Shown piece after piece: positions 28,501-36,331 of a DNA stretch of 64,000 bases. The number at the start of each line of letters is the position of its first letter. Position 1 is the stretch's first letter. The notes under the pieces were generated by a model. It was not told where the DNA came from. It made no database searches and was given only the letters and a program-made list of their open reading frames with translations. This stretch comes from CAZKYX01 sp964557125 (GTDB lineage Bacteria > Patescibacteriota > Microgenomatia > Levybacterales > GWA1-39-11): NCBI GenBank assembly GCA_964557125.1, contig CAZKYX010000004.1, positions 7,637 to 71,636 of the forward strand, in the 5' to 3' direction. A program made the position numbers and the translations under genes.

Positions 28501-28967
28501 GTAAAGAGAGTTTTTCCAGTAATTGGGTCTTCAGCTCCAGTGAAGAAAACTCCGGGCGACCGAACAATTTGATTAACTATAACTCTTTCAATTCCATTCA
28601 CTATAAAGGTTGCTCTTTCAGTCATTTTTGGCACTTCACCAAGAAATACTTCCTGAGTTACTTTTTTATCCGTCTTTTTATTTAATAGGGATGCTTCTAC
28701 TGTAAGGGGGGAGAAAAAGGTCAAACCTTTCCTCATTGCAAGCTCTTCAGTAATCTTAGGCTCACCTAAAGAGTAATTACCAAGAGTTAACTCCCAGTTC
28801 TTACCTGTAAAATCCTGAATTGGAGAAATTTCGTTGATAACCTCTTGAATACCCTCCCTCAAGAACCACTCGTAAGATTCTTTTTGAATCCCAAGCAAAT
28901 CCAAGTCAGGAAGCACGTCAACTTGCTTACCCCAATACTGTCTTTTGTTTGTACTATTTTTAATCAT
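25548..28967 (-). CDS. rpoB: DNA-directed RNA polymerase subunit beta, with an acidic C-terminal extension
   Basis: Beta subunit, 1139 aa. Core motifs include the rifampicin region (SQLSAILDQTNPLAEI, LTVMGTGGISRERA), CPVRSPEGPNIGL, EGYEDAI-type GLGYEDAIVISDR, MPHGEHGIVV, HGNKGVISKI, and LGQLLEAHAGWAA, then KAQMGGQRLGEMEVWALE near the usual C-terminus. About 85 further residues are almost all acidic or polar (VEVEEEESDEIIEEV and on), an unstructured tail absent from most bacterial RpoB. The large lineage-specific insertions of proteobacteria are missing. It is the first gene of rpoB-rpoC-rpsL-rpsG, and a promoter plus terminator hairpin precede it. Confidence 0.98.
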   Translation of the reverse strand: MIKNSTNKRQYWGKQVDVLPDLDLLGIQKESYEWFLREGIQEVINEISPIQDFTGKNWELTLGNYSLGEPKITEELAMRKGLTFFSPLTVEASLLNKKTDKKVTQEVFLGEVPKMTERATFIVNGIERVIVNQIVRSPGVFFTGAEDPITGKTLFTAELRPVHGSWLEISTTRTDMIVVRIDRRKKFLGTVFLKALGMETNEEIFEKFADVDGADEFIKNTLEKDEAKGSTDALIEIFKKLNPGEPVVIDTIRQNFRDTFFDKRRYDLSRVGRYKMNKKLNGLNIDVSPEVSTLDVNDIIGIIKYLINLSKGKGKVDDIDHLSNRRVRSIGELVQTTAFRVGALRLERIIKEKMSLTSTEETYSPSHFINAHPIIAAINEFFRTSQLSAILDQTNPLAEIDNLRRLTVMGTGGISRERASFSIRDINASQYSKICPVRSPEGPNIGLVTYLSLYSKVNEHGFLEAPYLKVVQEKKGGKTVARITNEIVYLDADIESDHYITHADIPIDDKGFIVDDLVPARFMGEYLEVERGKIEYIDVVPRQVVGTSASLIPFVDHDEANRALMGTHMQCQAVPLIKTSSPVVGTGMEASVAEAMGRVVIAPFDGDVTYVDANKVKIKGKSGEMEYDITKFKRTAQNTFFNENPVVTTGQKIRKGDVLVDGPATHEGELALGKNLLIAYASFDGLGYEDAIVISDRLVKDDELTSVHIEKYESTVVDTKLGPEETTRDIPNVAEEDLANLDEEGIVVIGSEVNPGDILVGKIAPKGETELTAEERLLRAIFGEKAREVRDTSLRMPHGEHGIVVSIQVLDRDKGDELEPGTIRKLQIEVAQMRHVVVGDKLAGRHGNKGVISKIVPQSDMPYLEDGTPVDIIISPISVLGRMNLGQLLEAHAGWAAKRIGTKIAVPVFEKVSEDKLFALMEEAGLPANAKVKLFDARTGDAYENDVVVGLGYIMKLIHMVEDKTHARSTGPYSLVTQQPLGGKAQMGGQRLGEMEVWALESHRAAYTLQEMLTIKSDDVAGRAKAFEAIIKGVDIPTPKVPESFKVLIRELQSLGMNIQPTHAVVEVEEEESDEIIEEVKKESEELQEALEVTSIEEEAKEEAPLTAEAELIVDSIEQTEPTSEDTAITVEEAGKESE

Positions 28968-28997
28968 CTGGAAAGATTCAGAAGTTGCCTAATCACG

Positions 28998-29037
28998 AAA
29001 AAAAAGGATGGAAGGTCAATACCTCCATCTTTTTTTT
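28998..29037 (-). terminator. Intrinsic terminator hairpin in the rpoB leader (after mltG)
   Basis: On the minus strand GATGGAGGT pairs with ACCTTCCATC (one bulge) around a 4-nt loop, followed by eight T; the other side has eight A, so it is bidirectional. It lies 56 nt after the mltG stop but also downstream of a near-consensus promoter at 29051-29079, and 30 nt before rpoB. It would therefore act on rpoB transcripts as an attenuator as well as ending mltG transcripts. Confidence 0.85.
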
Positions 29038-29050
29038 ATCACGTTGTTAA

Positions 29051-29079
29051 CATATACAGCAATTTGAGGCATTTGTCAA
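29051..29079 (-). promoter_or_regulatory. rpoB operon promoter
   Basis: TTGACA (29074-29079), a 17-nt spacer and TATATG (29051-29056) on the minus strand, between the mltG stop and the terminator hairpin. The predicted start near 29044 gives a leader of about 77 nt that includes the hairpin. Confidence 0.7.
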
Positions 29080-29092
29080 CACCCAAATGTCC

Positions 29093-30043
29093 CTATTGTA
29101 GGTATTTAGCTACATTACTGTTATGTTCAGAAAGGGTCCTAGCAAAGTGTACACTACCTTTGGTGTCATGTATATAGTAGAAGTAGTTGCTGGATGCAGG
29201 ATTTTTTGCAGCACTTATTGCCTGTATACCAGGATTGGCAATTGGTGATGGGGGAAGACCCGGATATTTATAGGTATTAAATTCAGAATCTATTTTTCTG
29301 TCCTCAACAGTTGGAACATCCCACCATTTTCCTTGTGTACTTTTCCCCTTTGAATATTGCAGTGATGCATCAATATCAAGAGCCATACCCTCTGCAAGCC
29401 TATTTGTGATGACTGAAGCAATCATTGGCTTTTCATCATCCCGTAGCGCCTCCCTTTCAATAAGTGAGGCCATAGTAAGAATTTCTTTCAAGTTTGGAGT
29501 AGTTTTAGATAACCCAATACCCTCAATTTTAGTATAAAAGTTATTTTTTAGAATCGTAATGACTTGCTCCACATCAGCATCTTTTGGAATAAGATAAGTA
29601 TCTGGGAATAAATATCCTTCTTCGGCTTTAAGGGCACTTTTCCATGTTGATGAATATGTTGGAATCGAGCTCTCTAATATTTCGGCAATTTCCTCAGAAC
29701 GAAGCCCTTCAGGAATAGTAACCCAGATATCAATTTGACCATGCCCCATTGTGTCAATTATTTGAGGCAAACCCATTGAAGCTGACAATTTATAGGAACC
29801 TGCTTGGATACTTCTATCAAGTCCAGCCTTTTTAACATATATAAAAAATACGACAGGATCGCGAATCAGACCCTCTTTCTTAAGCTCATTTCCAATCATT
29901 CTGACCGGCGTACCTTTTGGAATAACAAAAACTTTAGAGTTGGTATCCTTTACATTTACAGGGGACAGTCCATTACTCCACCAAACAAATCCGCCGATGA
30001 GAAGAACACAACAAAGTACTAGTAAAACCGTTAACTTTTTCAC
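29093..30043 (-). CDS. mltG: Endolytic murein transglycosylase
   Basis: MltG (YceG family) cleaves nascent glycan strands at the membrane and sets glycan length. The protein has one N-terminal transmembrane segment (LTVLLVLCCVLLIGGFVWW), a LysM-like part (FVIPKGTPVRMIGNEL) and the YceG catalytic domain with TMASLIEREA holding the catalytic Glu, followed by VITNRLAEGMALDIDASLQY and YPGLPPSPIANPG. I place the start at the GTG at 30041-30043 (316 aa) because an extended -10 (TGG-TACAAT, 30052-30060) overlaps the first codons of the longer frame to 30061; the mRNA then starts almost at the GTG. Confidence 0.92.
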   Translation of the reverse strand: MKKLTVLLVLCCVLLIGGFVWWSNGLSPVNVKDTNSKVFVIPKGTPVRMIGNELKKEGLIRDPVVFFIYVKKAGLDRSIQAGSYKLSASMGLPQIIDTMGHGQIDIWVTIPEGLRSEEIAEILESSIPTYSSTWKSALKAEEGYLFPDTYLIPKDADVEQVITILKNNFYTKIEGIGLSKTTPNLKEILTMASLIEREALRDDEKPMIASVITNRLAEGMALDIDASLQYSKGKSTQGKWWDVPTVEDRKIDSEFNTYKYPGLPPSPIANPGIQAISAAKNPASSNYFYYIHDTKGSVHFARTLSEHNSNVAKYLQ

Positions 30044-30102
30044 TTGTTTGTATTGTACCACAGAGGCTCAAATTATTACTAAAATCCAATAAAAAACGAC
30101 AT

Positions 30103-31680
30103 TTAGAAGTAGACCAATTGAATATAGAATGTTGCACCGATGAGAAGTATTGGAGGAACAAGCGCCCACAATAATGGATGACTATTTACCTTCACGGTTT
30201 CAGTTTTAATATACTTTAACGATACATATGAACTCATTCCTCTAAAAAACCACCCTTGGGCAATTGAGTTAACTTGCATAATTTTTTTCATTTTCCCAAG
30301 CGCAAAGAAAAAGTCTCCGACAAACCCAATAATAGAACTGTAATCCATAAAAGTAATACCGGTTTTATCTTGATACATCATGTCTTCACCAAAAACATAC
30401 CCAGGAACACCTTTCCCAATAACCTGTCCCGTAAGAGTTATAGGCTTGCCTCTTAAGGGAGACGCATAAGGATTTCGCATTTCATCAAGTATCGTTGTTG
30501 CAACGGTACCAGTTGCTGAGAATTTGTACAAAGCTTTTAAGATAAGCCCTGCAGCTATCCCAACAAGAACAAATTTTGGCTCAATGAGTAGGGTGATAAG
30601 AGCCCCAATTACAGGAGCAAAATATAGAATAGCACCCAAGAAAAAGCCTGAATACAACTTCTTCCTGTCAATAGCAAGTCTAATAATTGCTCCCTTCACA
30701 TCAAAAGAAAATGGTTTACCTGAAGCCATTGATATATCACTTAGACGACTTATTCTTTTTCCGGTTAGGGGGTGCGTAGAACCGAGCTCAATAAGTTTTG
30801 CCCATGGGCTTACGGCATCAAAAACCATAACCTCGGCTAGCACAGCGGGATTGTTGTTGGTTATATATGCAGTTGTACCCAATCCTTTGGCATTTTTTAC
30901 ATCTATAATCCCGAGATGTCTTGTGCTTTGAAGAAGTCTTTTTGCACGATCTGAATCATCAGTTGTCACAATACCATACCCAATTTTAATGAGTGCTACG
31001 GCCAAATCTTGAGCTGATGTTTTACTTGCTGAAAATTCATCAGCCAAACTTTCTCTTGTTCTACTGAGGTAATACAACATGTATGTACCAATGAGATAGA
31101 GAACATATGAAATAATTGCCACAATCCGTAATCCTCCCGCACTCCTTCCTTTTACTCGTATAAGAACGGCATAGAGTTCATATAGTATCTGCACGAGGGT
31201 ACCTGCTATCATCATGACAATAAAATCTCTATTTACGATATGTCCCAACTCGTGCGCAATGACAGCATTTGCTTCTTGTGGGCTGAGAAAATGAAATATT
31301 CCTTGCGTGATGATTATTCTTGAATTCCATCTTCCTGAACCATATGCGTAGGCAGTAGGATTATTGTCAGGTATAATTCCAATTTTTGGAAATTGGAATT
31401 TTTTTTCAGTGCACACATTATTAATCAGCTCATACACCTGCGGATACTGTGCTTTTACTTGTTCGCTTGTAATAAATGTAACCTTATAAAACCATTTGTT
31501 AATCCAATCTGAAATGAAAGGTCCCACAAGCCAAAGAATTACATTAATAATAATGGTCAAAACTATGGCAAAACCAAGGCTAAATGCGTCAGCATAAAGA
31601 AGTGCAAGAATTACAACAGAGAATACGAATGAAAGTAGTATGCTAAGTGTACCAATTGATACGAAAAAGAGCTTTCCCAT
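30103..31680 (-). CDS. M48 (HtpX-like) membrane metalloprotease with an extra C-terminal domain
   Basis: Zinc endopeptidase of the M48 family that degrades misfolded membrane proteins. Two N-terminal transmembrane segments are followed by the catalytic domain with AYAYGSGRWNSRIIITQG, the HELGH zinc motif at residues 143-147 and a downstream Glu in ESLADEFSA. HtpX is about 290 aa; this protein is 525 aa. The added part has two more hydrophobic segments (about 335-375) and a beta-rich domain with GKPITLTGQVIGKGVPGYVF and YQDKTGITFMDY, which looks like an OB-type fold. The function of the extension is unknown; it may bind substrates or regulate activity. Confidence 0.88.
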   Translation of the reverse strand: MGKLFFVSIGTLSILLSFVFSVVILALLYADAFSLGFAIVLTIIINVILWLVGPFISDWINKWFYKVTFITSEQVKAQYPQVYELINNVCTEKKFQFPKIGIIPDNNPTAYAYGSGRWNSRIIITQGIFHFLSPQEANAVIAHELGHIVNRDFIVMMIAGTLVQILYELYAVLIRVKGRSAGGLRIVAIISYVLYLIGTYMLYYLSRTRESLADEFSASKTSAQDLAVALIKIGYGIVTTDDSDRAKRLLQSTRHLGIIDVKNAKGLGTTAYITNNNPAVLAEVMVFDAVSPWAKLIELGSTHPLTGKRISRLSDISMASGKPFSFDVKGAIIRLAIDRKKLYSGFFLGAILYFAPVIGALITLLIEPKFVLVGIAAGLILKALYKFSATGTVATTILDEMRNPYASPLRGKPITLTGQVIGKGVPGYVFGEDMMYQDKTGITFMDYSSIIGFVGDFFFALGKMKKIMQVNSIAQGWFFRGMSSYVSLKYIKTETVKVNSHPLLWALVPPILLIGATFYIQLVYF

Positions 31681-31721
31681 ATAAAGTTACCTATACCTTT
31701 AGGTTACTGCTTTGACAGAGC

Positions 31722-32996
31722 CTATTCAATATCGTAAATCGGGAACATCTGTATTGAGTCCACAGCTTCTGAAATCCTCTTCTCAGAGTCACTATAGAAT
31801 GTATACAACTCAGCATGAGCAGCTACCTTATCGCTCACCCTTCTGTGCAAAAACAGCCCAGAACGTGCATCTTGGGGAGCACCCAAAATTCTTGCCAATA
31901 TTGATATATTTCGACAATTCACGTGAGACACTTCCCCACTTTTTGAAGACTTAATAGTTTTTGAAAATTTTCCTGGCCTTAAGTCTGTTGATTTTACATG
32001 GGCATTCCCGCCTTGAGCCTTAATTATTTCCATCATTTTAGCGTGTGCCTTCCCACTCCTAAGAATGTCAGCTGCCCATTCTCTGCCAGTTTTATACTGA
32101 GAAATAAAGTTTTCCTTCATTTCATCATTGGCATCCTTAATACACAAATTCAACAATGCTCCCGATAGATCTAAAGATTTCTCTTCCAAATCAATAGGTC
32201 TATCATCACTCTGCTCCAAAACACGCAATGCATCAGCCGCCTCAAGCAACGGCCCAATACCATTCCCAGCAGGTTGGCTAGACTTTGTAATAAGCACTTC
32301 AAGTTTTAGGTCAAATTTTCCTGCGAGAAATTTAAATTTCCTAGCAAGACTCTGTGCATCTTCAAGGCTATGCACTTTCATTGTTTTTCCCCATGGAATA
32401 TCAATAATAATGTGGTTGGACCCAAATGCAATCTTTTTTGCCATAACGCTAACCAATATTTTGTCGTAACTTTCAAAAGCTAACGGCTCTTCCACATGGA
32501 TTATTTCATCGTCTGCCGGAGCTATCTTAAAGCTCCCTCCCCAAACGATACATCCATTTGTTTTTTCAACAATGCTATAAATTCTATCCTTATCAAAGGT
32601 TACATCGGCAATTGTTTCCATACAGTCTGCGGTTCCTGCAGGAGTAGTAATTGCCCGTGAAGAACTTTTCGGAATCTTAAAACCGGCAGATGCAACAATG
32701 GGTACAACAATCATAGTGGCGCGTGTTCCCGGCAATCCCCCAATTGAATGCTTATCTGCAATAATGCCCTTAAATTCAAGTTTTTCACCTGTCTCAACCA
32801 TTGCTTTTGTAAGATAGTAAATCTCGTCAAAAGTAAATCCTTTTGCATACCCAGAAGCTGCAAAATATGTCGTGAGAATATCTCCAAGCCTATCGTTTGC
32901 AATTTCATCCATCACTGCATATATTTCCCGATATGAGAGTCTCTTACCGACTAGTTTTTTTTGAATTGCCTTTAAGGCATCTTGATTGGTATTCAT
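31722..32996 (-). CDS. Archaeal-type AMP phosphorylase / thymidine-phosphorylase family protein, 424 aa
   Basis: Belongs to the nucleoside-phosphorylase family of the archaeal AMP phosphorylase (DeoA-like) group: DKHSIGGLPGTRATMIVVPIVA, SSRAITTPAGTADCME, and GGSFKIAPADDEIIHVE. The proposed reaction is AMP + Pi to adenine + ribose-1,5-bisphosphate, the first step of the AMP pathway that feeds archaeal and some CPR RuBisCO. The N-terminal extra domain of about 80 residues of the archaeal enzymes is absent. Neither RuBisCO nor ribose-1,5-bisphosphate isomerase is in this window. The ATG overlaps the stop of the 76-aa gene by 4 nt. Confidence 0.85.
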   Translation of the reverse strand: MNTNQDALKAIQKKLVGKRLSYREIYAVMDEIANDRLGDILTTYFAASGYAKGFTFDEIYYLTKAMVETGEKLEFKGIIADKHSIGGLPGTRATMIVVPIVASAGFKIPKSSSRAITTPAGTADCMETIADVTFDKDRIYSIVEKTNGCIVWGGSFKIAPADDEIIHVEEPLAFESYDKILVSVMAKKIAFGSNHIIIDIPWGKTMKVHSLEDAQSLARKFKFLAGKFDLKLEVLITKSSQPAGNGIGPLLEAADALRVLEQSDDRPIDLEEKSLDLSGALLNLCIKDANDEMKENFISQYKTGREWAADILRSGKAHAKMMEIIKAQGGNAHVKSTDLRPGKFSKTIKSSKSGEVSHVNCRNISILARILGAPQDARSGLFLHRRVSDKVAAHAELYTFYSDSEKRISEAVDSIQMFPIYDIE

Positions 32997-33223
32997 CCCT
33001 GATGTAATTGTTCTAACGCGATTTTTACAGCGCCTTTCATTATACGGATAAAATGGTACACAAAGAAAGTTATAATTCTATTAACAGAGGGCCATATGTT
33101 ATAAAAAAATCTATGAAGGCTTTCAAGCATTGCAGTGCGTCTCGCACCTCCCTCTATTGAGCGAGAGTCAAGCGCAGAATAATACGGATCATTTGTTGTT
33201 TGTGTCTGCTCCTCATTCTCCAT
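32993..33223 (-). CDS. Small hypothetical protein, 76 aa, coupled to the AMP phosphorylase
   Basis: Not recognised. The N-terminal half is polar and acidic (MENEEQTQTTNDPYY); the C-terminal half is an amphipathic or membrane-associated helix pair rich in aromatic and basic residues (FFYNIWPSVNRIITFFVYHFIRIM). Its stop overlaps the start codon of the phosphorylase gene by 4 nt, so they are co-translated. It follows the sortase gene's strand and may belong to the same transcription unit. Confidence 0.6.
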   Translation of the reverse strand: MENEEQTQTTNDPYYSALDSRSIEGGARRTAMLESLHRFFYNIWPSVNRIITFFVYHFIRIMKGAVKIALEQLHQG

Positions 33224-33259
33224 GTTTTTTGCTTATTGTTTCTTGATTATTGTTTATTC

Positions 33260-34003
33260 TCACGACGGCATCAAACTTGCTCGTATGACAAGCCTTTTCC
33301 ACACTGTTCCGGGAGGTGTACACGTTACTATCGTAATGTAGCTGTTATCAAAAGACTGGGAAAAAATATTTGAATCATCAGGTGACGTTATGTTTATAGC
33401 AAAAACTTTATAGACATAGTCCTTCCCGTTTACGTGTAGGAGTATCTCTTCCCCTACTTTCATTTTATGCATCTGAGCAAATATTGCCTTATAATTTGTC
33501 GGGTCAAACCATTGAGGTAGAGTAGAGTGCCCAAAAATTACAGAGGTACCATTGCCTGTCGGATTTATTGATGTGGTGAAATATTGTACGAGGTGTTTTG
33601 ATAAATCGTAATCAATTCCCGATACTTTTGCGTTCTTTATTTTCTGAGAAGGAATAGAGAGTGTATATTCATCAACTTTCTTTGTCTCCTTACCTGCTGC
33701 GTTTGCTGAATTTACATTAGGAAACCAGTTGCGTGCATCTGTGTAGTCTGAGGTAACATTTGAAATGCCCTGCGCAATAAGTCCTCCAAGTGCTAAATTA
33801 TCTTGCAATACCAATCTGTTGGGAAGTGGTGCCTCTATAGTTCCTCCTGCAAAGGCCGACGATAAATATATATGGTAGGAAAAAACTGGAAAAAAGAAAT
33901 ATACCAACATTATAATTCCCGCTACCACACCTCCGACTCCCAAAATTTTTTTTGCTCCGACAGAGATTTTTTTCTTGGTTGTACCGTATGAGTAGTGACG
34001 CAT
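33260..34003 (-). CDS. Sortase family transpeptidase, 247 aa
   Basis: Sortases cut a C-terminal sorting signal in secreted proteins and attach them to the cell surface. The N-terminus has a basic patch and one membrane segment (GVGGVVAGIIMLVYFFFPV). The catalytic domain holds the His in SVIFGHSTLPQWF, the Cys in YITIVTCTPPGT and the Arg in KRLVIRASL, the full His-Cys-Arg triad. The TCTPPGT loop suggests a class D/E-like or similar sortase. Neighbouring genes do not show a clear LPXTG substrate. It lies 14 nt after the upstream large membrane protein gene. Confidence 0.92.
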   Translation of the reverse strand: MRHYSYGTTKKKISVGAKKILGVGGVVAGIIMLVYFFFPVFSYHIYLSSAFAGGTIEAPLPNRLVLQDNLALGGLIAQGISNVTSDYTDARNWFPNVNSANAAGKETKKVDEYTLSIPSQKIKNAKVSGIDYDLSKHLVQYFTTSINPTGNGTSVIFGHSTLPQWFDPTNYKAIFAQMHKMKVGEEILLHVNGKDYVYKVFAINITSPDDSNIFSQSFDNSYITIVTCTPPGTVWKRLVIRASLMPS

Positions 34004-34017
34004 ATAAAAAAGAGGCT

Positions 34018-36234
34018 TTACAAACTTTCAGCTTTGACTTGAATAGCAATGCTTTCCTTTCTCATTGGGAGAATATTTGGAAAGAAAGGAATTTTATTTT
34101 TAAATTGAATATTAACTTCTGAGATGCCGGTATTACTCTTCAGTGTTTTTTCGGCAGCTCCTACACTTTTTCCGGTAATTTTTGCTGGTATGTCGCCAAC
34201 TGCCAACTGTGGCTTGTAGATTGCACTAAACGACAATGTTGCTGAAATATCATCTTTTACTTGCTTTACATCAACAAGTTTTATTTCAGATTCCTTGTCA
34301 GATAATGTAAACGAATCAGGTACTTTAAATGCGCTGGAACTTTTTATAAACTTTGTAAATTCTTCTTTATCATACACACCAAGAGTAAAAATAATTTTCC
34401 CGTTAAGCTTTACCTGTTTTGCTTCATCTCCGGTTTTTTTGTCAAACTTTTTCTCATCGAATTCTTCTGATATTACTGCTGAAATTATTTCCTCATTGCT
34501 TGATAGCTTTAATTCAGCCTCTTTCTTTGCCGCCTCAAGGAGCTTTTCGGAAAGCTTTTCAGTTAATTTCGTAAGGTCAATATCTGATACGACTTGAACC
34601 TCTTCTTTTGTGCCTCCAGCAAATGCTGATTCGTTTTTGCCAAACACATCAGATGTCGAAAGATTTGCTATAGTAAAGTTAGCACCAGTCGGAAGGTTGT
34701 ATTCTTTCCCAAATTGGCCTGCCTCTACTTTTGCTTTTTTGTTAGAAAATTGTGTTGAGAAAGAGCTGGTAGATGCAATCTCAATAGCGTCACTCAAAAC
34801 AAACTCCAATCCGCTGGATGTTTTTATTTTTATTCCCTTAGGAAAACTTTGTGTATTCTCGGTTTTATTAAAAATAGTAACCTCACCCTTTGCTTTGTCC
34901 CCCGTCTCTTTTTTACCGGTAGTATTCAGCGACTCATCTCCACTTGCCTCTTCTTCAAGTGTTTTTATTTTGAGAGTTTTCTTGTCAAAAGACGTCTCGT
35001 CACTTGTTGATAGGGCAATATCAACACTGTCTTTAAACTCTTTTTTATCAGTAAAAATAATTACATCAGCTTTTAGAATAAATGCATAGTATGCAGCAGT
35101 AAATCCAACCACAAGAACAACGGCAACAATAGGGATAAGATAGCTTTTAAATCCTTTTCCGCTAAAGGGGTTCTTAAATATTCGCTTGAGTAATGAAAAA
35201 GAGGAAAAGAAAGAAAAAATCCCACCACCAGATTTCTCTTCTCGTGTTTCCGGCATAAATTGCACTTCTGGTTCTTCATCCCTCTGCGTTCTCTCAGAAG
35301 CGATTCTTACAACGGGTTCTTCTTTTTCAATTTCTTCAACTTTTTCAACTACTGTCTCTTTTACTTGCGCAACGTCCTCGTCTTTCAAAAAACCAAATGT
35401 TCCCGATGAAGTGATAGGTGGTGAAGTACTTACGTTTTCATCAACCGTTTCAGCTTTTGAAACAACAACGTCCCCACTAATATCAAAGCCCATTTGAGAT
35501 GCAACTCCACTTATGATAGCCTCATTTTCAAAACCCTTTTCAAGAATTGCGACTTGAGGAATATGTTGAAAGGGAATCGCTTTCGTCCAGTGATGAGACA
35601 AAAATTTCTGCTGTATTGCTTCAGCTTCTTTATTATGGAGAAGCACAATTTTGGGAGGAAGTACATCCATAACCGTAATTGTTTCCAATAGCCTCTCGAC
35701 ACTTTTTTCAACGCTTTCATCAATTGTTCCTTTTTTAATATCAATGATTTTGTCTCCCCTAACCAAATAAACAAACGCTTTAGTATCGGATAATTCGACA
35801 AAAAGAGAACTAATTGGTGCTCCTTCTTTCTTCTTAAGAAACGTAATAATTGCCTCGATAGACACGATAAAACCCATTGGAACGAGAGCAAGCTCCTGAC
35901 TTATTCTCTTTAGCTGTGCGAGTCGTTCCGGAATAATACTTCCCTGCTCAACCCAAGGATGAGGTACTGCAAAGATGGTTTTTTCCACAGTTGTGTCATC
36001 AGGGAGACTTAACTCAAGACTACTTATAACCTTATCTGCAGCAGTAATAAGCATCTCAAGATCTGCTTCCTCAACATCGAGAACTTGATCTTTATTTGCA
36101 AGAATATGAAGACTTTTAGCTATCTCTTGAAAAAGAATACCAGATACTTTGTCTTGCTGAAAAATAAGAGCAAGAAAAAAATCCTGTTTGGCTTTCGCGG
36201 GTTTTATTATGTTAAATAGTGCAGGCAGCTTCAT
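34018..36234 (-). CDS. Membrane protein with PilM/FtsA-like N-terminal domain and baseplate-J-like external part, 738 aa
   Basis: The N-terminal 270 residues look like an actin-fold protein related to PilM (AVPHPWVEQGSIIPERLAQL, SLFVELSDTKAFVYLVRGDKI, EAIISGVASQMGF). After an acidic linker comes one membrane segment near residue 380 (IPIVAVVLVVGFTAAYYAFIL). The external C-terminal half contains KGEVTIFNKTENTQSFPKGI and TSSGLEFVL, a pattern seen in baseplate-J-like beta domains, then a charged helical part and a beta domain. The arrangement suggests an envelope-spanning scaffold, perhaps tied to type IV pili or surface display since a sortase follows directly. The domain calls are by pattern only. 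Confidence 0.6.
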   Translation of the reverse strand: MKLPALFNIIKPAKAKQDFFLALIFQQDKVSGILFQEIAKSLHILANKDQVLDVEEADLEMLITAADKVISSLELSLPDDTTVEKTIFAVPHPWVEQGSIIPERLAQLKRISQELALVPMGFIVSIEAIITFLKKKEGAPISSLFVELSDTKAFVYLVRGDKIIDIKKGTIDESVEKSVERLLETITVMDVLPPKIVLLHNKEAEAIQQKFLSHHWTKAIPFQHIPQVAILEKGFENEAIISGVASQMGFDISGDVVVSKAETVDENVSTSPPITSSGTFGFLKDEDVAQVKETVVEKVEEIEKEEPVVRIASERTQRDEEPEVQFMPETREEKSGGGIFSFFSSFSLLKRIFKNPFSGKGFKSYLIPIVAVVLVVGFTAAYYAFILKADVIIFTDKKEFKDSVDIALSTSDETSFDKKTLKIKTLEEEASGDESLNTTGKKETGDKAKGEVTIFNKTENTQSFPKGIKIKTSSGLEFVLSDAIEIASTSSFSTQFSNKKAKVEAGQFGKEYNLPTGANFTIANLSTSDVFGKNESAFAGGTKEEVQVVSDIDLTKLTEKLSEKLLEAAKKEAELKLSSNEEIISAVISEEFDEKKFDKKTGDEAKQVKLNGKIIFTLGVYDKEEFTKFIKSSSAFKVPDSFTLSDKESEIKLVDVKQVKDDISATLSFSAIYKPQLAVGDIPAKITGKSVGAAEKTLKSNTGISEVNIQFKNKIPFFPNILPMRKESIAIQVKAESL

Positions 36235-36331
36235 AACAATTTGTAGTTCGTAGCTTGTAGTTCGTAGTCGGTAGTTTTAAGAAAATTAATTTTGGTTTCT
36301 TCTCTATAAACTATAAACTACGTACTATAAA

